A DNA stretch of 5,904 bases from Candidatus Omnitrophota bacterium (GTDB taxonomy: Bacteria; Omnitrophota; Gorgyraeia; Gygaellales; Profunditerraquicolaceae). Location: NCBI GenBank assembly GCA_020063525.1, contig JAGUUJ010000036.1, positions 1 to 5,904 of the forward strand. The letters are read 5' to 3'. The notes under the pieces are model-generated. The model was not told where the DNA came from, ran no database searches, and saw only the letters and a program-made list of their open reading frames with translations. This document shows positions 1 through 5,849 of the stretch, in pieces (positions within the stretch are counted from its first letter, which is position 1; every line of letters starts with the position of its first letter). The position numbers and the translations under genes are program-made.

Positions 1-58
1 GCTTTATACCAATCCCTATCTTCCTTCTGCGTTTGAAAGAGTCATAATAAATCTTCAT
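1..58 (-). CDS. Possible start of an unrecognised ORF, cut by the window edge
   Basis: Reading leftwards from an ATG at 58-56, a frame stays open for 19 codons to the window edge and begins MKIYYDSFKRRRKIGIGIK. The same frame is also open upstream through the 3' end of the tRNA, so the ATG is not fixed by a stop. I see no Shine-Dalgarno sequence before it. The visible residues are basic and match no family I can name. It could be a real gene starting just after the tRNA or a chance open frame. The stretch between it and the tRNA (59-100) holds no terminator hairpin that I can see. Confidence 0.15.
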   Translation of the reverse strand, partial: MKIYYDSFKRRRKIGIGIK

Positions 59-141
59 TGTTAACCAAACGACAGAAGTTTCGCTCCTGAGTTCATAAAT
101 TGGCTCCCCCGCGAGGACTCGAACCTCGGACCTGGTGGTTA

Positions 142-365
142 CACTTAACCCGAAATTACTTTCGGAAGTGGGCTATATCTTTACCGTCGGCTTTACGTTA
201 CGGTAGCAGGTGCATAGTCTCTGAACCTTCCCCGCAAGATGCGGGGCTCGGCTGCTGATTACCCATTTCTGGGCTTCCAGCAATTCTCCTGCTTTTTCAA
301 CCACGGTTTCCCGTAGAAGCTGCGCTTGGAGCATTTTTGCTCGCCCCGCCTAAGGCGGGGCTCGC
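142..365 (-). ncRNA. Self-splicing group I intron (224 nt) inside tRNA-Asn
   Basis: The whole group I core can be folded by eye. P1 pairs 5' exon GGCUGU (371-366) with guide GCAGCU (323-318), giving the required U-G pair at the splice site. P2 is CTACGG-GAAA-CCGTGG (316-301). P3 is AGCAGG (293-288) with CCTGCT (210-205). P4 is 283-278 with 257-252, and P5 is GCCCA-GAAA-TGGGT (274-261). P6/P6a spans 247-225. The P7 strands are the AGAGACTA segment (222-215) and 175-170, with conserved J8/7 AAAGATA before the second strand. P8 is 204-200 with 187-183. P9 is CCGAAA-GTAA-TTTCGG (165-150), a GNRA-capped hairpin, and ACTT/AAGT (169-166/146-143) can form an extended P9.0 just before the terminal omega-G (142). 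The core resembles the small tRNA introns of bacteria such as Azoarcus. It has no ORF or homing endonuclease, so splicing should be RNA-catalysed by two transesterifications started by guanosine. The P7 A-C mismatch is reported separately. Confidence 0.92.
339..365 (-). repeat. GC-rich palindromic hairpin in the intron P1 loop
   Basis: Between the 5' splice site and the guide sequence lies an 8-bp perfect stem, GCCCCGCC (361-354) and GGCGGGGC (350-343), with a TTA loop, flanked by GCGA and GAGC. It looks like a short palindromic dispersed repeat of the REP type rather than part of the catalytic core. The 10-mer CGAGCCCCGC recurs at 250-241 in the P6a arm, where it again begins a GC-rich hairpin. 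A second small stem, GAGCA/TGCTC, follows at 342-329. Calling it a mobile repeat is inference: only these two related copies are visible here. Confidence 0.45.
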
Positions 366-412
366 ACAGCCACTCGCTCTACCAACTGAGCTACGGGGGA
401 ATTAGATTATTT

Positions 413-441
413 ATTTTAACTTAAAAATATTTTTAAATCAA
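413..441 (-). promoter_or_regulatory. Probable sigma-70-type promoter of the tRNA-Asn gene
   Basis: On the minus strand, TTGATT (441-436) is followed after exactly 17 bases by TAAAAT (418-413), and the tRNA begins 12 bases further on at 400. These match the -35 and -10 consensus hexamers at 4 of 6 and 5 of 6 positions. Transcription would start about 5 bases before the mature tRNA. The region is very AT-rich, which raises the chance of accidental matches. It lies immediately after the ABC-F stop codon, so read-through from that operon is the alternative source of transcript. Confidence 0.45.
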
Positions 442-444
442 GGG

Positions 445-2394
445 CTAAATAATCTGCTCTTCCAGATTCTTAATTTTGTTATCAATTTCGGAAATCAGCT
501 TCTCGATCTCCTTCATGCGGCGGCCGTATTCTCTAGCTGTATCCTCGTCGCGGTAAATATGCGGATTGGATAAGGCGCGCGCCTTAGCATAGCTTTCCAA
601 GCGGAGATTCTCTTTTTCTTTCTCCAGTTTATTTATGCTGTTACGCAAAGAAACATTATGGGCCTTGCGTTTATTCTCTTCTTCTTTGCGCAGCCTCTCT
701 TTTTCTCTACGCAACCTCTCTTCTTCTTTTGCCTTTTCTTTTACAGCGGCTCTTTCCGACTGCCTGGCTTTGACTTGCAGATTATGCGCTTCATTAAATA
801 TTTCTCCCTGGTCCTTCTTCTCTAAATAATAGTCAAAACTACCGGGGAATTTCCTGAGCCTGCCGTCTTTAACCTCAAAAACCGTATTTGCAATGGAACG
901 GACAAAATAGATATCGTGGCTGATAAACACAATTGTTCCCTCATAATCTGTTAAAGCTTTAACCAGGGCATCCACTGCATCTACATCCAGATGAGTGGTA
1001 GGTTCATCCAACAGGAGAAAATTCGGCGGATTAATCAAAAGTTTAGCCAGAATAAGCCGGCTCTTTTCGCCTCCGGAAAGCACCTTCACCTTTTTGTCAG
1101 AATCGTCCCCTGTAAAAAGAAATGCCCCGAGAATTGTGCGTATAGCCTCCTCAGACATAAAACCGGGCGCAGCAGAATACGCTTCCTGTAAAACAGTATT
1201 CTCAGGATTAAGCACATCCATGCGCGTCTGGGAAAAATAACCTACATCTACATTGTGGCCGACAATGCGTAAGCCGCTGTCAATATCAACCACCCCGGCT
1301 AAAATCTTTAAAAGCGTGGATTTACCGGCTCCGTTCTCACCAGCCAAAACTGCCTTCTCGCCCTGCGATATCTCGAAGTCCAAGTCTTTATACACCTGAA
1401 TATCGCCGTAAGATTTAGATACTCCTTCCAGCGCCATTACCTTGTAGCCGCTTCTTGCGGTAGGAGGAAAATGGAAATTTTTTATACTCTCCCTGAGATC
1501 TGCAGGCACTACAATCTTCTCCTCTTCCATTCTTTCTAAAACCCTGCGCTTGGCGCGCACTGACGCGGCTTTATTCGGCTGTGCATGAAAACGACCAACG
1601 AATCTCTGTAACTGCTGGCGCTTCTTCTCCTGTTCCTTAAACTGCTTCAGGAGATAAATACACTTTTCTTCTTTTACCCTCTGGTAATGTTCATAATTAC
1701 CGTGTACTTTAAAAATTGAACCGTTCTCAAGAATCAGGGTGTAATTCGTCACTTCATTTAAGAAAGCCTTGTCGTGGGAAATTATAATAAATGTGCCGTC
1801 GAAACCGGTCAGATAATCTTTAAGCCATAAGGCGGCGTTTAGGTCCAGGTAATTCGACGGCTCATCCAGCAGTAAAATGTCATAATGATAGGTTAAAAGT
1901 TTGGCTAATAAGGTGCGCATCTGCCAGCCGCCGCTCATTCCAGATATAGGCCGGTTAAAGTCTCTTTCTTTGAAACCCAGCCCCATTAAGATCTTCTTTG
2001 CCTTATGCTCCAATTCAAAGTATTCCAGCGTCTCTAAATTATGCAGGACCTCTCCGTAACGTTTTGAGCCGGCTTCATTTCTTTCCTCAAGCCCTTCCTT
2101 TTCTTTTTTAAGGCGCATAATCCTCTCATCACCTTCAGTCAACTCAGATAAAACCGAAGCTTCGGATTTAAAACTCGCCTCCTGGGGAAGATATCCTATG
2201 TGAATATTTTTATGGACTACCACGCTTCCTGCCGAAGGCTCTATTTCCTGCAGTATTAAGGAAAAAAGCGTAGTCTTACCCGAACCGTTGGGCCCGATAA
2301 GGCCTATCTTCTCTGCGCGGTTTACGCTTAAGGAAATATTCTCAAAAAGGATTTTCTTACCGTAATTTTTAGATAAGTTAGTAATAGTTATCAC
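445..2394 (-). CDS. ABC-F family ATP-binding protein (ribosome-associated, soluble)
   Basis: This 649-residue protein has two ATPase domains and no membrane segments, the ABC-F layout. Domain 1 has Walker A GPNGSGKT (34-41), signature SGMSGGWQMR (151-160), Walker B ILLLDEP (173-179) and H-loop ISHD (205-208). Domain 2 has Walker A GENGAGKS (352-359), signature LSGGEKSR (439-446), Walker B LLLDEP (460-465) and ISHD (491-494). The basic interdomain linker (about 225-310, with FVGRFHAQPNKAASVRAKRR) corresponds to the segment that reaches the ribosomal P-site tRNA in this family. A long charged C-terminal tail (about 535-649) should form a coiled coil, as in Uup/YdiF/YheS-type members. ABC-F proteins relieve stalled ribosomes or, in some branches, protect them from antibiotics. 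I cannot assign the subfamily, though a housekeeping context argues against a resistance role. The start is GTG at 2394: an in-frame TAA sits three codons upstream and recR ends six bases before it. No clear Shine-Dalgarno is present, so translation is probably coupled to recR. Confidence 0.93.
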   Translation of the reverse strand: MITITNLSKNYGKKILFENISLSVNRAEKIGLIGPNGSGKTTLFSLILQEIEPSAGSVVVHKNIHIGYLPQEASFKSEASVLSELTEGDERIMRLKKEKEGLEERNEAGSKRYGEVLHNLETLEYFELEHKAKKILMGLGFKERDFNRPISGMSGGWQMRTLLAKLLTYHYDILLLDEPSNYLDLNAALWLKDYLTGFDGTFIIISHDKAFLNEVTNYTLILENGSIFKVHGNYEHYQRVKEEKCIYLLKQFKEQEKKRQQLQRFVGRFHAQPNKAASVRAKRRVLERMEEEKIVVPADLRESIKNFHFPPTARSGYKVMALEGVSKSYGDIQVYKDLDFEISQGEKAVLAGENGAGKSTLLKILAGVVDIDSGLRIVGHNVDVGYFSQTRMDVLNPENTVLQEAYSAAPGFMSEEAIRTILGAFLFTGDDSDKKVKVLSGGEKSRLILAKLLINPPNFLLLDEPTTHLDVDAVDALVKALTDYEGTIVFISHDIYFVRSIANTVFEVKDGRLRKFPGSFDYYLEKKDQGEIFNEAHNLQVKARQSERAAVKEKAKEEERLRREKERLRKEEENKRKAHNVSLRNSINKLEKEKENLRLESYAKARALSNPHIYRDEDTAREYGRRMKEIEKLISEIDNKIKNLEEQII

Positions 2395-2400
2395 GGCAAT

Positions 2401-3000
2401 TTAAACTGGACGGCGGGATTCAAGGGCCTTGGATAAGGTTGTGGCGTCTGCGTATTCTAAGTTAGAACCCATAGGAATGCCTATGCCTAAGCGCATTAAC
2501 TTCACGCCTAACGGCCTAATCAATTTGGCAAGGTATAAAGCAGTGGTCTCTCCTTCTGTATCTGCGTCGGTGGCTATAATTACTTCCTGGATGTTATCCT
2601 CTTTTATCCTCTGAAGCAAACCATCGGTCTTTAAATCGCTGGGACCCTTACCTTCCAACGGCGAGATGGAACCTAATAGGACATGATATACGCCATTAAA
2701 GTTCCCGGCCTTCTCTATTGCGCTGACATCGCCTGGCTTCCCCACAATACAAATAACATCTTTATTTCGACGGCTGTCCCGGCATATACGGCATAATTCC
2801 TCTTCGCTAAGATTATTACATATACGGCAAAAGCGGACATTCTCTTTCACCTTCGATAACGCATCTAATAAACCTTGCATCTCATCGCGAGGAGCATCAA
2901 GGATGTATGTGATCATGCGTTCGGCGCTGCGCCTGCCGATTCCGGGAAACTTCATTAATTTTTCTATTAATCTTTCAATGGATTCTGTATAGATAGACAT
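2401..3000 (-). CDS. recR: Recombination mediator protein RecR
   Basis: RecR works with RecF and RecO to load RecA onto SSB-coated single-stranded DNA at gaps and stalled forks. The 199-residue length is normal for the family. An N-terminal helix-hairpin-helix carries FPGIGRRSAERM (18-29). A four-cysteine zinc finger uses C58, C61, C70 and C73. The Toprim domain (about 80-175) includes the conserved acidic segment ATDADTEGE (143-151), and the C-terminal GIPMGSNLEYADATTLSKAL block (174-193) is diagnostic. Most RecR proteins I know have NPxxEGE in the Toprim segment; here it is DADTEGE. The ATG overlaps the dnaX stop by one base (TAATG), with AGAGGAG at 3009-3003 as Shine-Dalgarno inside the end of dnaX, so the two are translationally coupled. 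Confidence 0.97.
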   Translation of the reverse strand: MSIYTESIERLIEKLMKFPGIGRRSAERMITYILDAPRDEMQGLLDALSKVKENVRFCRICNNLSEEELCRICRDSRRNKDVICIVGKPGDVSAIEKAGNFNGVYHVLLGSISPLEGKGPSDLKTDGLLQRIKEDNIQEVIIATDADTEGETTALYLAKLIRPLGVKLMRLGIGIPMGSNLEYADATTLSKALESRRPV

Positions 3001-4565
3001 TACTCCTCTTTAATCACCCGCCCGTTAAACGTGTCCAGGGCAGATTTAATAAATGAGTCGGCTTCGTGACTATTCTTTTGCGCTACTTCTTTAGAAAGCG
3101 TAAAATTAACCCTTATATTATTATCCAATAATTCTGAGAATATTTTTTCTATAATTGCCTTATTTTCTTTGCGCTCAAGGGCTTCTTTATGCAGCGAATG
3201 ATTCATAGGAAATGAAACAGTCAAAACATTATTCTCCATTTTTGTGGGAATACCTTCATCCAAATAAGTTGCCGCTGACATCTTAATCTTTGACAGATTA
3301 TCAATAATATTGCGCCATATGCTTTTTACATTATCTAAAGAAGCAAAATGAGTTTGGACTACGGGGCCTGATACGTTATCTTCTTTTTTAATTTCCGGCG
3401 CCGATGGTTTTTTTTCTATAGAAACCGGGCCTGGATTTTTAGAATATTTTGCTGCCGTTAGATTTAAGTTCGAGCCTTTCTTATCATGCGCCAGCTTGAC
3501 TAAACTTATCTCCAAAGGAATACGCAAAGACTCAAGCCTCCTGGTCATCTCCTGCGTATTTATTAAAGTATTAAAAGCGCTGAATATCTCTTCTAAGCCG
3601 AAGGCATTGGCCTGCTGTAATAACTTATCGCAGATTTCCTTAGGCAGATCTATCAGCCTGGGATCTGCCTGGGTAATCTTTGCTATCATAAGGTTGCGGA
3701 AATGCTCAATGAGATTTGTCAGGAAATTCCCCATATCTTTGCCGCTGTCAATAATATTGTTAAATAACTCCAGTGCGCCGCGCGCATCTTTATTTATTAT
3801 TTTATCAGTGAGAGCAAAAAGCGTATCCTGCTCTACCAGCCCGAGCATAGAAATAACATCCTCAAGCGAAACCTCATCTTTGGTAAATGATATTAGCTGG
3901 TCTAAAATGGACTCTGCGTCCCTTAATGAGCCGTCGCTGCTTTTGGCAATGGAAAATAATACTTTCTTATCTATATTTATTTTCTCGGCTAGCGCTATCC
4001 TTTCTAACTGAGCAATAATTTCCATTACCGAAATCCTGCGGAAGTCCAGGCGCTGGCAGCGCGAAAGTATTGTCGGAATTACTTTATGCGGGTGAGTGGT
4101 AGCGAAGATAAATTTTACGAACGGGGGCGGCTCTTCTAAGGTCTTCAGTAAGGCATTGAAACCTTCGGAGGTAATCTGATGCACTTCATCTATGATATAA
4201 ATCTTATATTTCCCTTGAGTAGGGGCGAATTTAACATTCTCCCGTAGCGTTCGAATATCATCTATCCCGCGGTTAGAAGCGCCGTCTATCTCAATAACAT
4301 CCAAACTACGGCCTCCTGCTATATCTATACAGGCAGGACAGGCACTGCAGGGATTTACGGTCGGGCCGTTTTTACAGTTAAGCGCCTTGGCTAATATTCG
4401 GGCAGCCGAGGTCTTGCCCACGCCTCTTGGGCCGGAAAATAAATAAGCATGGGCGAGCCTATTCTTTTGGATGGCGTTTTTAAGAGTGGCGACAATAGTA
4501 TCCTGGCCTATAATTTCATCGAAGTTCTTCGGCCGCCATTTTAAAGCAAAAACAATATATGACAT
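3000..4565 (-). CDS. dnaX: DNA polymerase III subunit tau/gamma (clamp loader ATPase)
   Basis: DnaX is the motor of the clamp loader, opening the beta sliding clamp and placing it on primed DNA. The 521-residue protein starts MSYIVFALKWRPKNFDEIIGQ, the usual DnaX opening. The AAA+ domain has Walker A GPRGVGKT (45-52), a zinc module C64/C73/C76/C79, Walker B IYIIDEVH (122-129), the SRC motif (168-170) whose R169 is the arginine finger, and sensor 2 GSLRD (212-216). Domain III (about 240-360) is the oligomerisation collar. A poorly conserved linker (about 361-405) precedes a C-terminal domain typical of the tau form, ending in LDTFNGRVI. The linker contains an A8 tract that may permit gamma production. 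The gene heads an operon with recR and the ABC-F gene. The Shine-Dalgarno is weak (AAAAAG just before the ATG). Confidence 0.97.
   Translation of the reverse strand: MSYIVFALKWRPKNFDEIIGQDTIVATLKNAIQKNRLAHAYLFSGPRGVGKTSAARILAKALNCKNGPTVNPCSACPACIDIAGGRSLDVIEIDGASNRGIDDIRTLRENVKFAPTQGKYKIYIIDEVHQITSEGFNALLKTLEEPPPFVKFIFATTHPHKVIPTILSRCQRLDFRRISVMEIIAQLERIALAEKINIDKKVLFSIAKSSDGSLRDAESILDQLISFTKDEVSLEDVISMLGLVEQDTLFALTDKIINKDARGALELFNNIIDSGKDMGNFLTNLIEHFRNLMIAKITQADPRLIDLPKEICDKLLQQANAFGLEEIFSAFNTLINTQEMTRRLESLRIPLEISLVKLAHDKKGSNLNLTAAKYSKNPGPVSIEKKPSAPEIKKEDNVSGPVVQTHFASLDNVKSIWRNIIDNLSKIKMSAATYLDEGIPTKMENNVLTVSFPMNHSLHKEALERKENKAIIEKIFSELLDNNIRVNFTLSKEVAQKNSHEADSFIKSALDTFNGRVIKEE
3388..3416 (-). 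promoter_or_regulatory. Candidate -1 frameshift or slippage site in dnaX with early stop
   Basis: Codons 384-386 of dnaX read GAA AAA AAA and create eight consecutive A (3415-3408). The heptamer A-AAA-AAA (3414-3408) is in the X-XXY-YYZ phase needed for -1 slippage, as in the E. coli dnaX site A-AAA-AAG. After a -1 shift the ribosome would add six residues (TIGAGN) and stop at TAA 3390-3388, giving a product of about 392 residues that keeps the ATPase and collar domains and loses the tau-specific tail. A one-base transcript deletion would also end soon, at about 401 residues. A GC palindrome CGGCGCCG lies just downstream, but no strong stem-loop or upstream stimulatory Shine-Dalgarno is evident. 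Confidence 0.5.
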
Positions 4566-4605
4566 CTTTTTAACAAATTATAATTCAACCGATTCAACGA
4601 ACCCC

Positions 4606-4614
4606 ATTATATCA
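4606..4614 (-). promoter_or_regulatory. Extended -10 promoter candidate for the dnaX operon
   Basis: The minus strand reads TGATATAAT (4614-4606), a perfect TGnTATAAT extended -10. No convincing -35 is visible at normal spacing, which extended -10 promoters can tolerate. The start point would fall near 4600, leaving a leader of about 35 bases before the dnaX ATG at 4565. A second TATAAT occurs at 4582-4577 without the TGn extension and would leave almost no leader. The promoter sits just after the presumed terminator of the preceding unit, as expected for a new transcription unit. Confidence 0.5.
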
Positions 4615-4623
4615 AAAATTGGC

Positions 4624-4651
4624 AAAAAAGGTAGAAGAATTACTTCTTCTA
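4624..4651 (-). terminator. Probable intrinsic terminator after the bactofilin/YvlD unit
   Basis: On the minus strand an 8-bp perfect stem, TAGAAGAA and TTCTTCTA, encloses a GTAA tetraloop (4651-4632). It is followed by CC and then six T (4629-4624). The stem is AT-rich, so it may terminate only partly. It lies about 100 bases after the stop of the membrane-protein gene and directly before the dnaX promoter candidate. In the rest of the gap (4652-4747) I see only a 10-base palindrome AGGAATTCCT and no gene. Confidence 0.55.
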
Positions 4652-4747
4652 GGATAAGATTAAAGAATAATACCTTTGAGATTTATACCAAAGAAAGTGC
4701 GGTGGGATAATACTTAGGAATTCCTTTGACTAATAGGGAGCATTACA

Positions 4748-5125
4748 CTACCTTTCGTTAATAAATCTTATTTCCATTCTGCCTTTTTTATTTATTAATA
4801 AACTCAATAAAAAACTAATGGTGCTAAAAAGTAGAGATCCAAAGAACGCAGGCCAGAATCCGGTGATAACAAAACCTTTTACAATTTTGGAGACCATATA
4901 GAAAAGAAGTCCATTTATGAAAAAAGTAAATACGCCGAGTGTAAATATGTTTATAGGTAGAGTAAGCAAAATTATGAGCGGACGCAAAAAGGCGTTAATA
5001 ATACCCAAAACCAGGGAAGCGGCAAAAAGAGCGGGGATATCAGTAATCGTAATCCCTTTAACTATGTAAGTAACGGCAAAAAGGGAAAGCGAATTTATAA
5101 ACCACCTTAAAAGAAATCCTCGCAT
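4748..5125 (-). CDS. YvlD / phage-holin-4 family small integral membrane protein
   Basis: This 125-residue protein is nearly all hydrophobic, with four predicted membrane segments at roughly 4-22, 30-56, 58-78 and 90-111, and a short charged tail. The opening MRGFLLRWFINSL and the loop GIINAFLRPLI (41-51) are hallmarks of the YvlD family, annotated as holin superfamily IV. Despite that name these are chromosomal proteins of unclear function, in Bacillus linked to envelope-stress operons. I chose the ATG at 5125 because the family normally starts MRxFLLRW. A longer frame from 5173 would add 16 very basic residues and overlap the bactofilin gene by 44 bases. With the chosen start, the gene begins four bases after the bactofilin stop, so the two are probably cotranscribed. 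No strong Shine-Dalgarno is seen, suggesting coupling. Confidence 0.85.
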   Translation of the reverse strand: MRGFLLRWFINSLSLFAVTYIVKGITITDIPALFAASLVLGIINAFLRPLIILLTLPINIFTLGVFTFFINGLLFYMVSKIVKGFVITGFWPAFFGSLLFSTISFLLSLLINKKGRMEIRFINER

Positions 5126-5129
5126 ATCT

Positions 5130-5519
5130 TTATTCTTTCTTTTTTTCCTTGACCTCGCCTTTTGTCTCTTCAAAAGGCATCTGACAATCTCCTTTTAGGA
5201 TCGCACCTTCATTCACAATCAAAACAGGCGCCTCCACATTGCCCAGCACCCGCGCTGAACTAGAAAGTTCAAGGCGTTTACTGCATATTATATCGCCCTT
5301 TACCCTACCGGCAATAGTTATAGTGTCACCTTTTACTGTTTTAGCTTTTACATCAGCCTTTTCACCAATAATTAAAACTCCCCTTGCTTCTAAATCACCT
5401 TCAAAATCACCATTTAATCTTAGGTTAACTGGACCAGTAAATTTAAGATTACCCTGCATCCCGGCTTCAATGTTAATAACTTTATCATCTGTTTGTGCTG
5501 AATCATTTTTCTTAAACAT
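5130..5519 (-). CDS. Bactofilin family cytoskeletal protein
   Basis: Bactofilins polymerise without nucleotide into filaments built from a right-handed beta-helix, and act in cell shape, envelope synthesis or polar organisation. The 129-residue protein has a short N-terminal tail, a core at about 15-113 made of repeated short beta-strands with regularly spaced glycines and hydrophobics (for example LNGDFEGDLEARGVLIIGEKADVKA), and a charged Lys/Glu tail. The start at 5519 gives MFKKNDSA, like the MFxK membrane-binding tip known from other bactofilins. It has a strong Shine-Dalgarno, GGAGGG, seven bases upstream. A longer frame from 5570 would place that site and the promoter inside the gene. 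The gene is followed after four bases by the YvlD-like membrane protein. Confidence 0.92.
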   Translation of the reverse strand: MFKKNDSAQTDDKVINIEAGMQGNLKFTGPVNLRLNGDFEGDLEARGVLIIGEKADVKAKTVKGDTITIAGRVKGDIICSKRLELSSSARVLGNVEAPVLIVNEGAILKGDCQMPFEETKGEVKEKKKE

Positions 5520-5525
5520 AGATTT

Positions 5526-5549
5526 CCCTCCAATTTTATAATTATACCA
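5526..5549 (-). promoter_or_regulatory. Bactofilin promoter (extended -10) and ribosome binding site
   Basis: TGGTATAAT (5549-5541) is a perfect extended -10 on the minus strand, without a clear -35. Transcription would begin near 5534, just before the Shine-Dalgarno GGAGGG (5531-5526), giving a very short leader to the ATG at 5519. Together these decide the start of the bactofilin and separate it from the upstream genes. No terminator is evident between 5590 and 5550, so some read-through is possible. Confidence 0.6.
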
Positions 5550-5590
5550 TTTCTCTTTTTTTATACTCATATAAATCTTCTAACAATATT

Positions 5591-5848
5591 TTATCCAATA
5601 GGCTTAGGTAAATTACCGTATTCTTGGAGATACTTGCGCGAAAGAGAATGGCAATTTAGACAATCTGGATTTTTGGAATTATAATTTGAGCACAACAATA
5701 AGGTGTTTACTTCAAGTAAAATATCTTGGGTGAAATCTTTCTTTTCCTGAGAGCTTGCCTTTTCCAATTTTAAAATTATGTTTTTTATTACCTTATCTGA
5801 CTCACGAAAAATAAGACATTCTATATTATTTTGAATACCTTCTTCCAT
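5591..5848 (-). CDS. Small cysteine-containing protein of unknown function
   Basis: This 85-residue protein is soluble and mostly helical in appearance. I do not recognise the family. It has C11 and a C-terminal cluster C53-x9-C63-x2-C66-H67 that could bind a metal or a cluster. There is no signal peptide or membrane segment. The ATG at 5848 is preferred because it lies one base after the stop of the iron-sulfur protein, typical of translational coupling. A longer frame from 5872 would add eight residues and overlap that gene. The tight link suggests a role with the iron-sulfur enzyme upstream, perhaps as an accessory or assembly factor, but this is inference from position only. Confidence 0.7.
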   Translation of the reverse strand: MEEGIQNNIECLIFRESDKVIKNIILKLEKASSQEKKDFTQDILLEVNTLLLCSNYNSKNPDCLNCHSLSRKYLQEYGNLPKPIG

Positions 5849-5849
5849 C

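Larger units (their letters stand above)
101..400 (-). tRNA. tRNA-Asn(GUU), interrupted by a group I intron in the anticodon loop
   Basis: The 5' exon is 400-366 (35 nt) and the 3' exon is 141-101 (41 nt). Joined, they give a 76-nt tRNA. The acceptor stem TCCCCCG/CGGGGGA is fully paired, with discriminator G and an encoded CCA (103-101). The D-arm is GCTC-AGTTGGTA-GAGC. The anticodon loop reads CTGTTAA, giving anticodon GUU. The variable loop is AGGTC and the T-arm is CGAGG-TTCGAGT-CCTCG. The anticodon stem pairs four of five positions, with an A27/C43 mismatch at the top. The U1-A72 pair, discriminator G and GGCTGTTAACC anticodon arm are typical of bacterial tRNA-Asn. The product decodes AAC and AAU once the intron is removed. 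The intron lies between U35 and U36, splitting the anticodon, so the unspliced transcript cannot work as a tRNA. Confidence 0.92.

Noticed and set aside
101..400. Reading the tRNA as Thr(UGU) with splicing after U33, or as an unspliced His-like anticodon
   Set aside because: The guide sequence pairs GGCUGU ending at U35, and U1-A72 plus discriminator G fit Asn. The Thr reading would shift P1 off its U-G pair, and the unspliced reading gives no anticodon stem.
421..436. Perfect 16-base palindrome TTAAAAATATTTTTAA as a terminator of the ABC-F gene
   Set aside because: It contains no G or C and no loop, so the hairpin would be too weak. It fits better as the AT-rich spacer of the tRNA promoter.
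635..1240. Plus-strand open frames within the ABC-F gene
   Set aside because: They lie opposite a well-conserved gene, have low-complexity or arginine/serine-rich translations and no ribosome site.
3381..3389. A6 run downstream in dnaX as a second slippage site
   Set aside because: Its phase is ATT AAA AAA GAA, so a -1 shift would place the P-site tRNA on TAA. It is a poorer slippery site than the A8 run.
3496..4011. A 171-codon plus-strand frame opposite dnaX
   Set aside because: Its translation is an antisense image of dnaX, rich in Ser, Leu and Ile, with no recognisable domain.
4471..4710. Plus-strand frame over the dnaX start and the intergenic gap
   Set aside because: No ribosome site or family match. 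Half is antisense to dnaX, and the rest covers the promoter and terminator.
5126..5173. Longer start for the YvlD-like protein
   Set aside because: It adds a basic 16-residue segment overlapping bactofilin, and the family normally starts at MRGFLLRW.
5520..5570. Longer start for bactofilin
   Set aside because: It would place the strong Shine-Dalgarno and the extended -10 inside the coding region and bury the MFKK tip.
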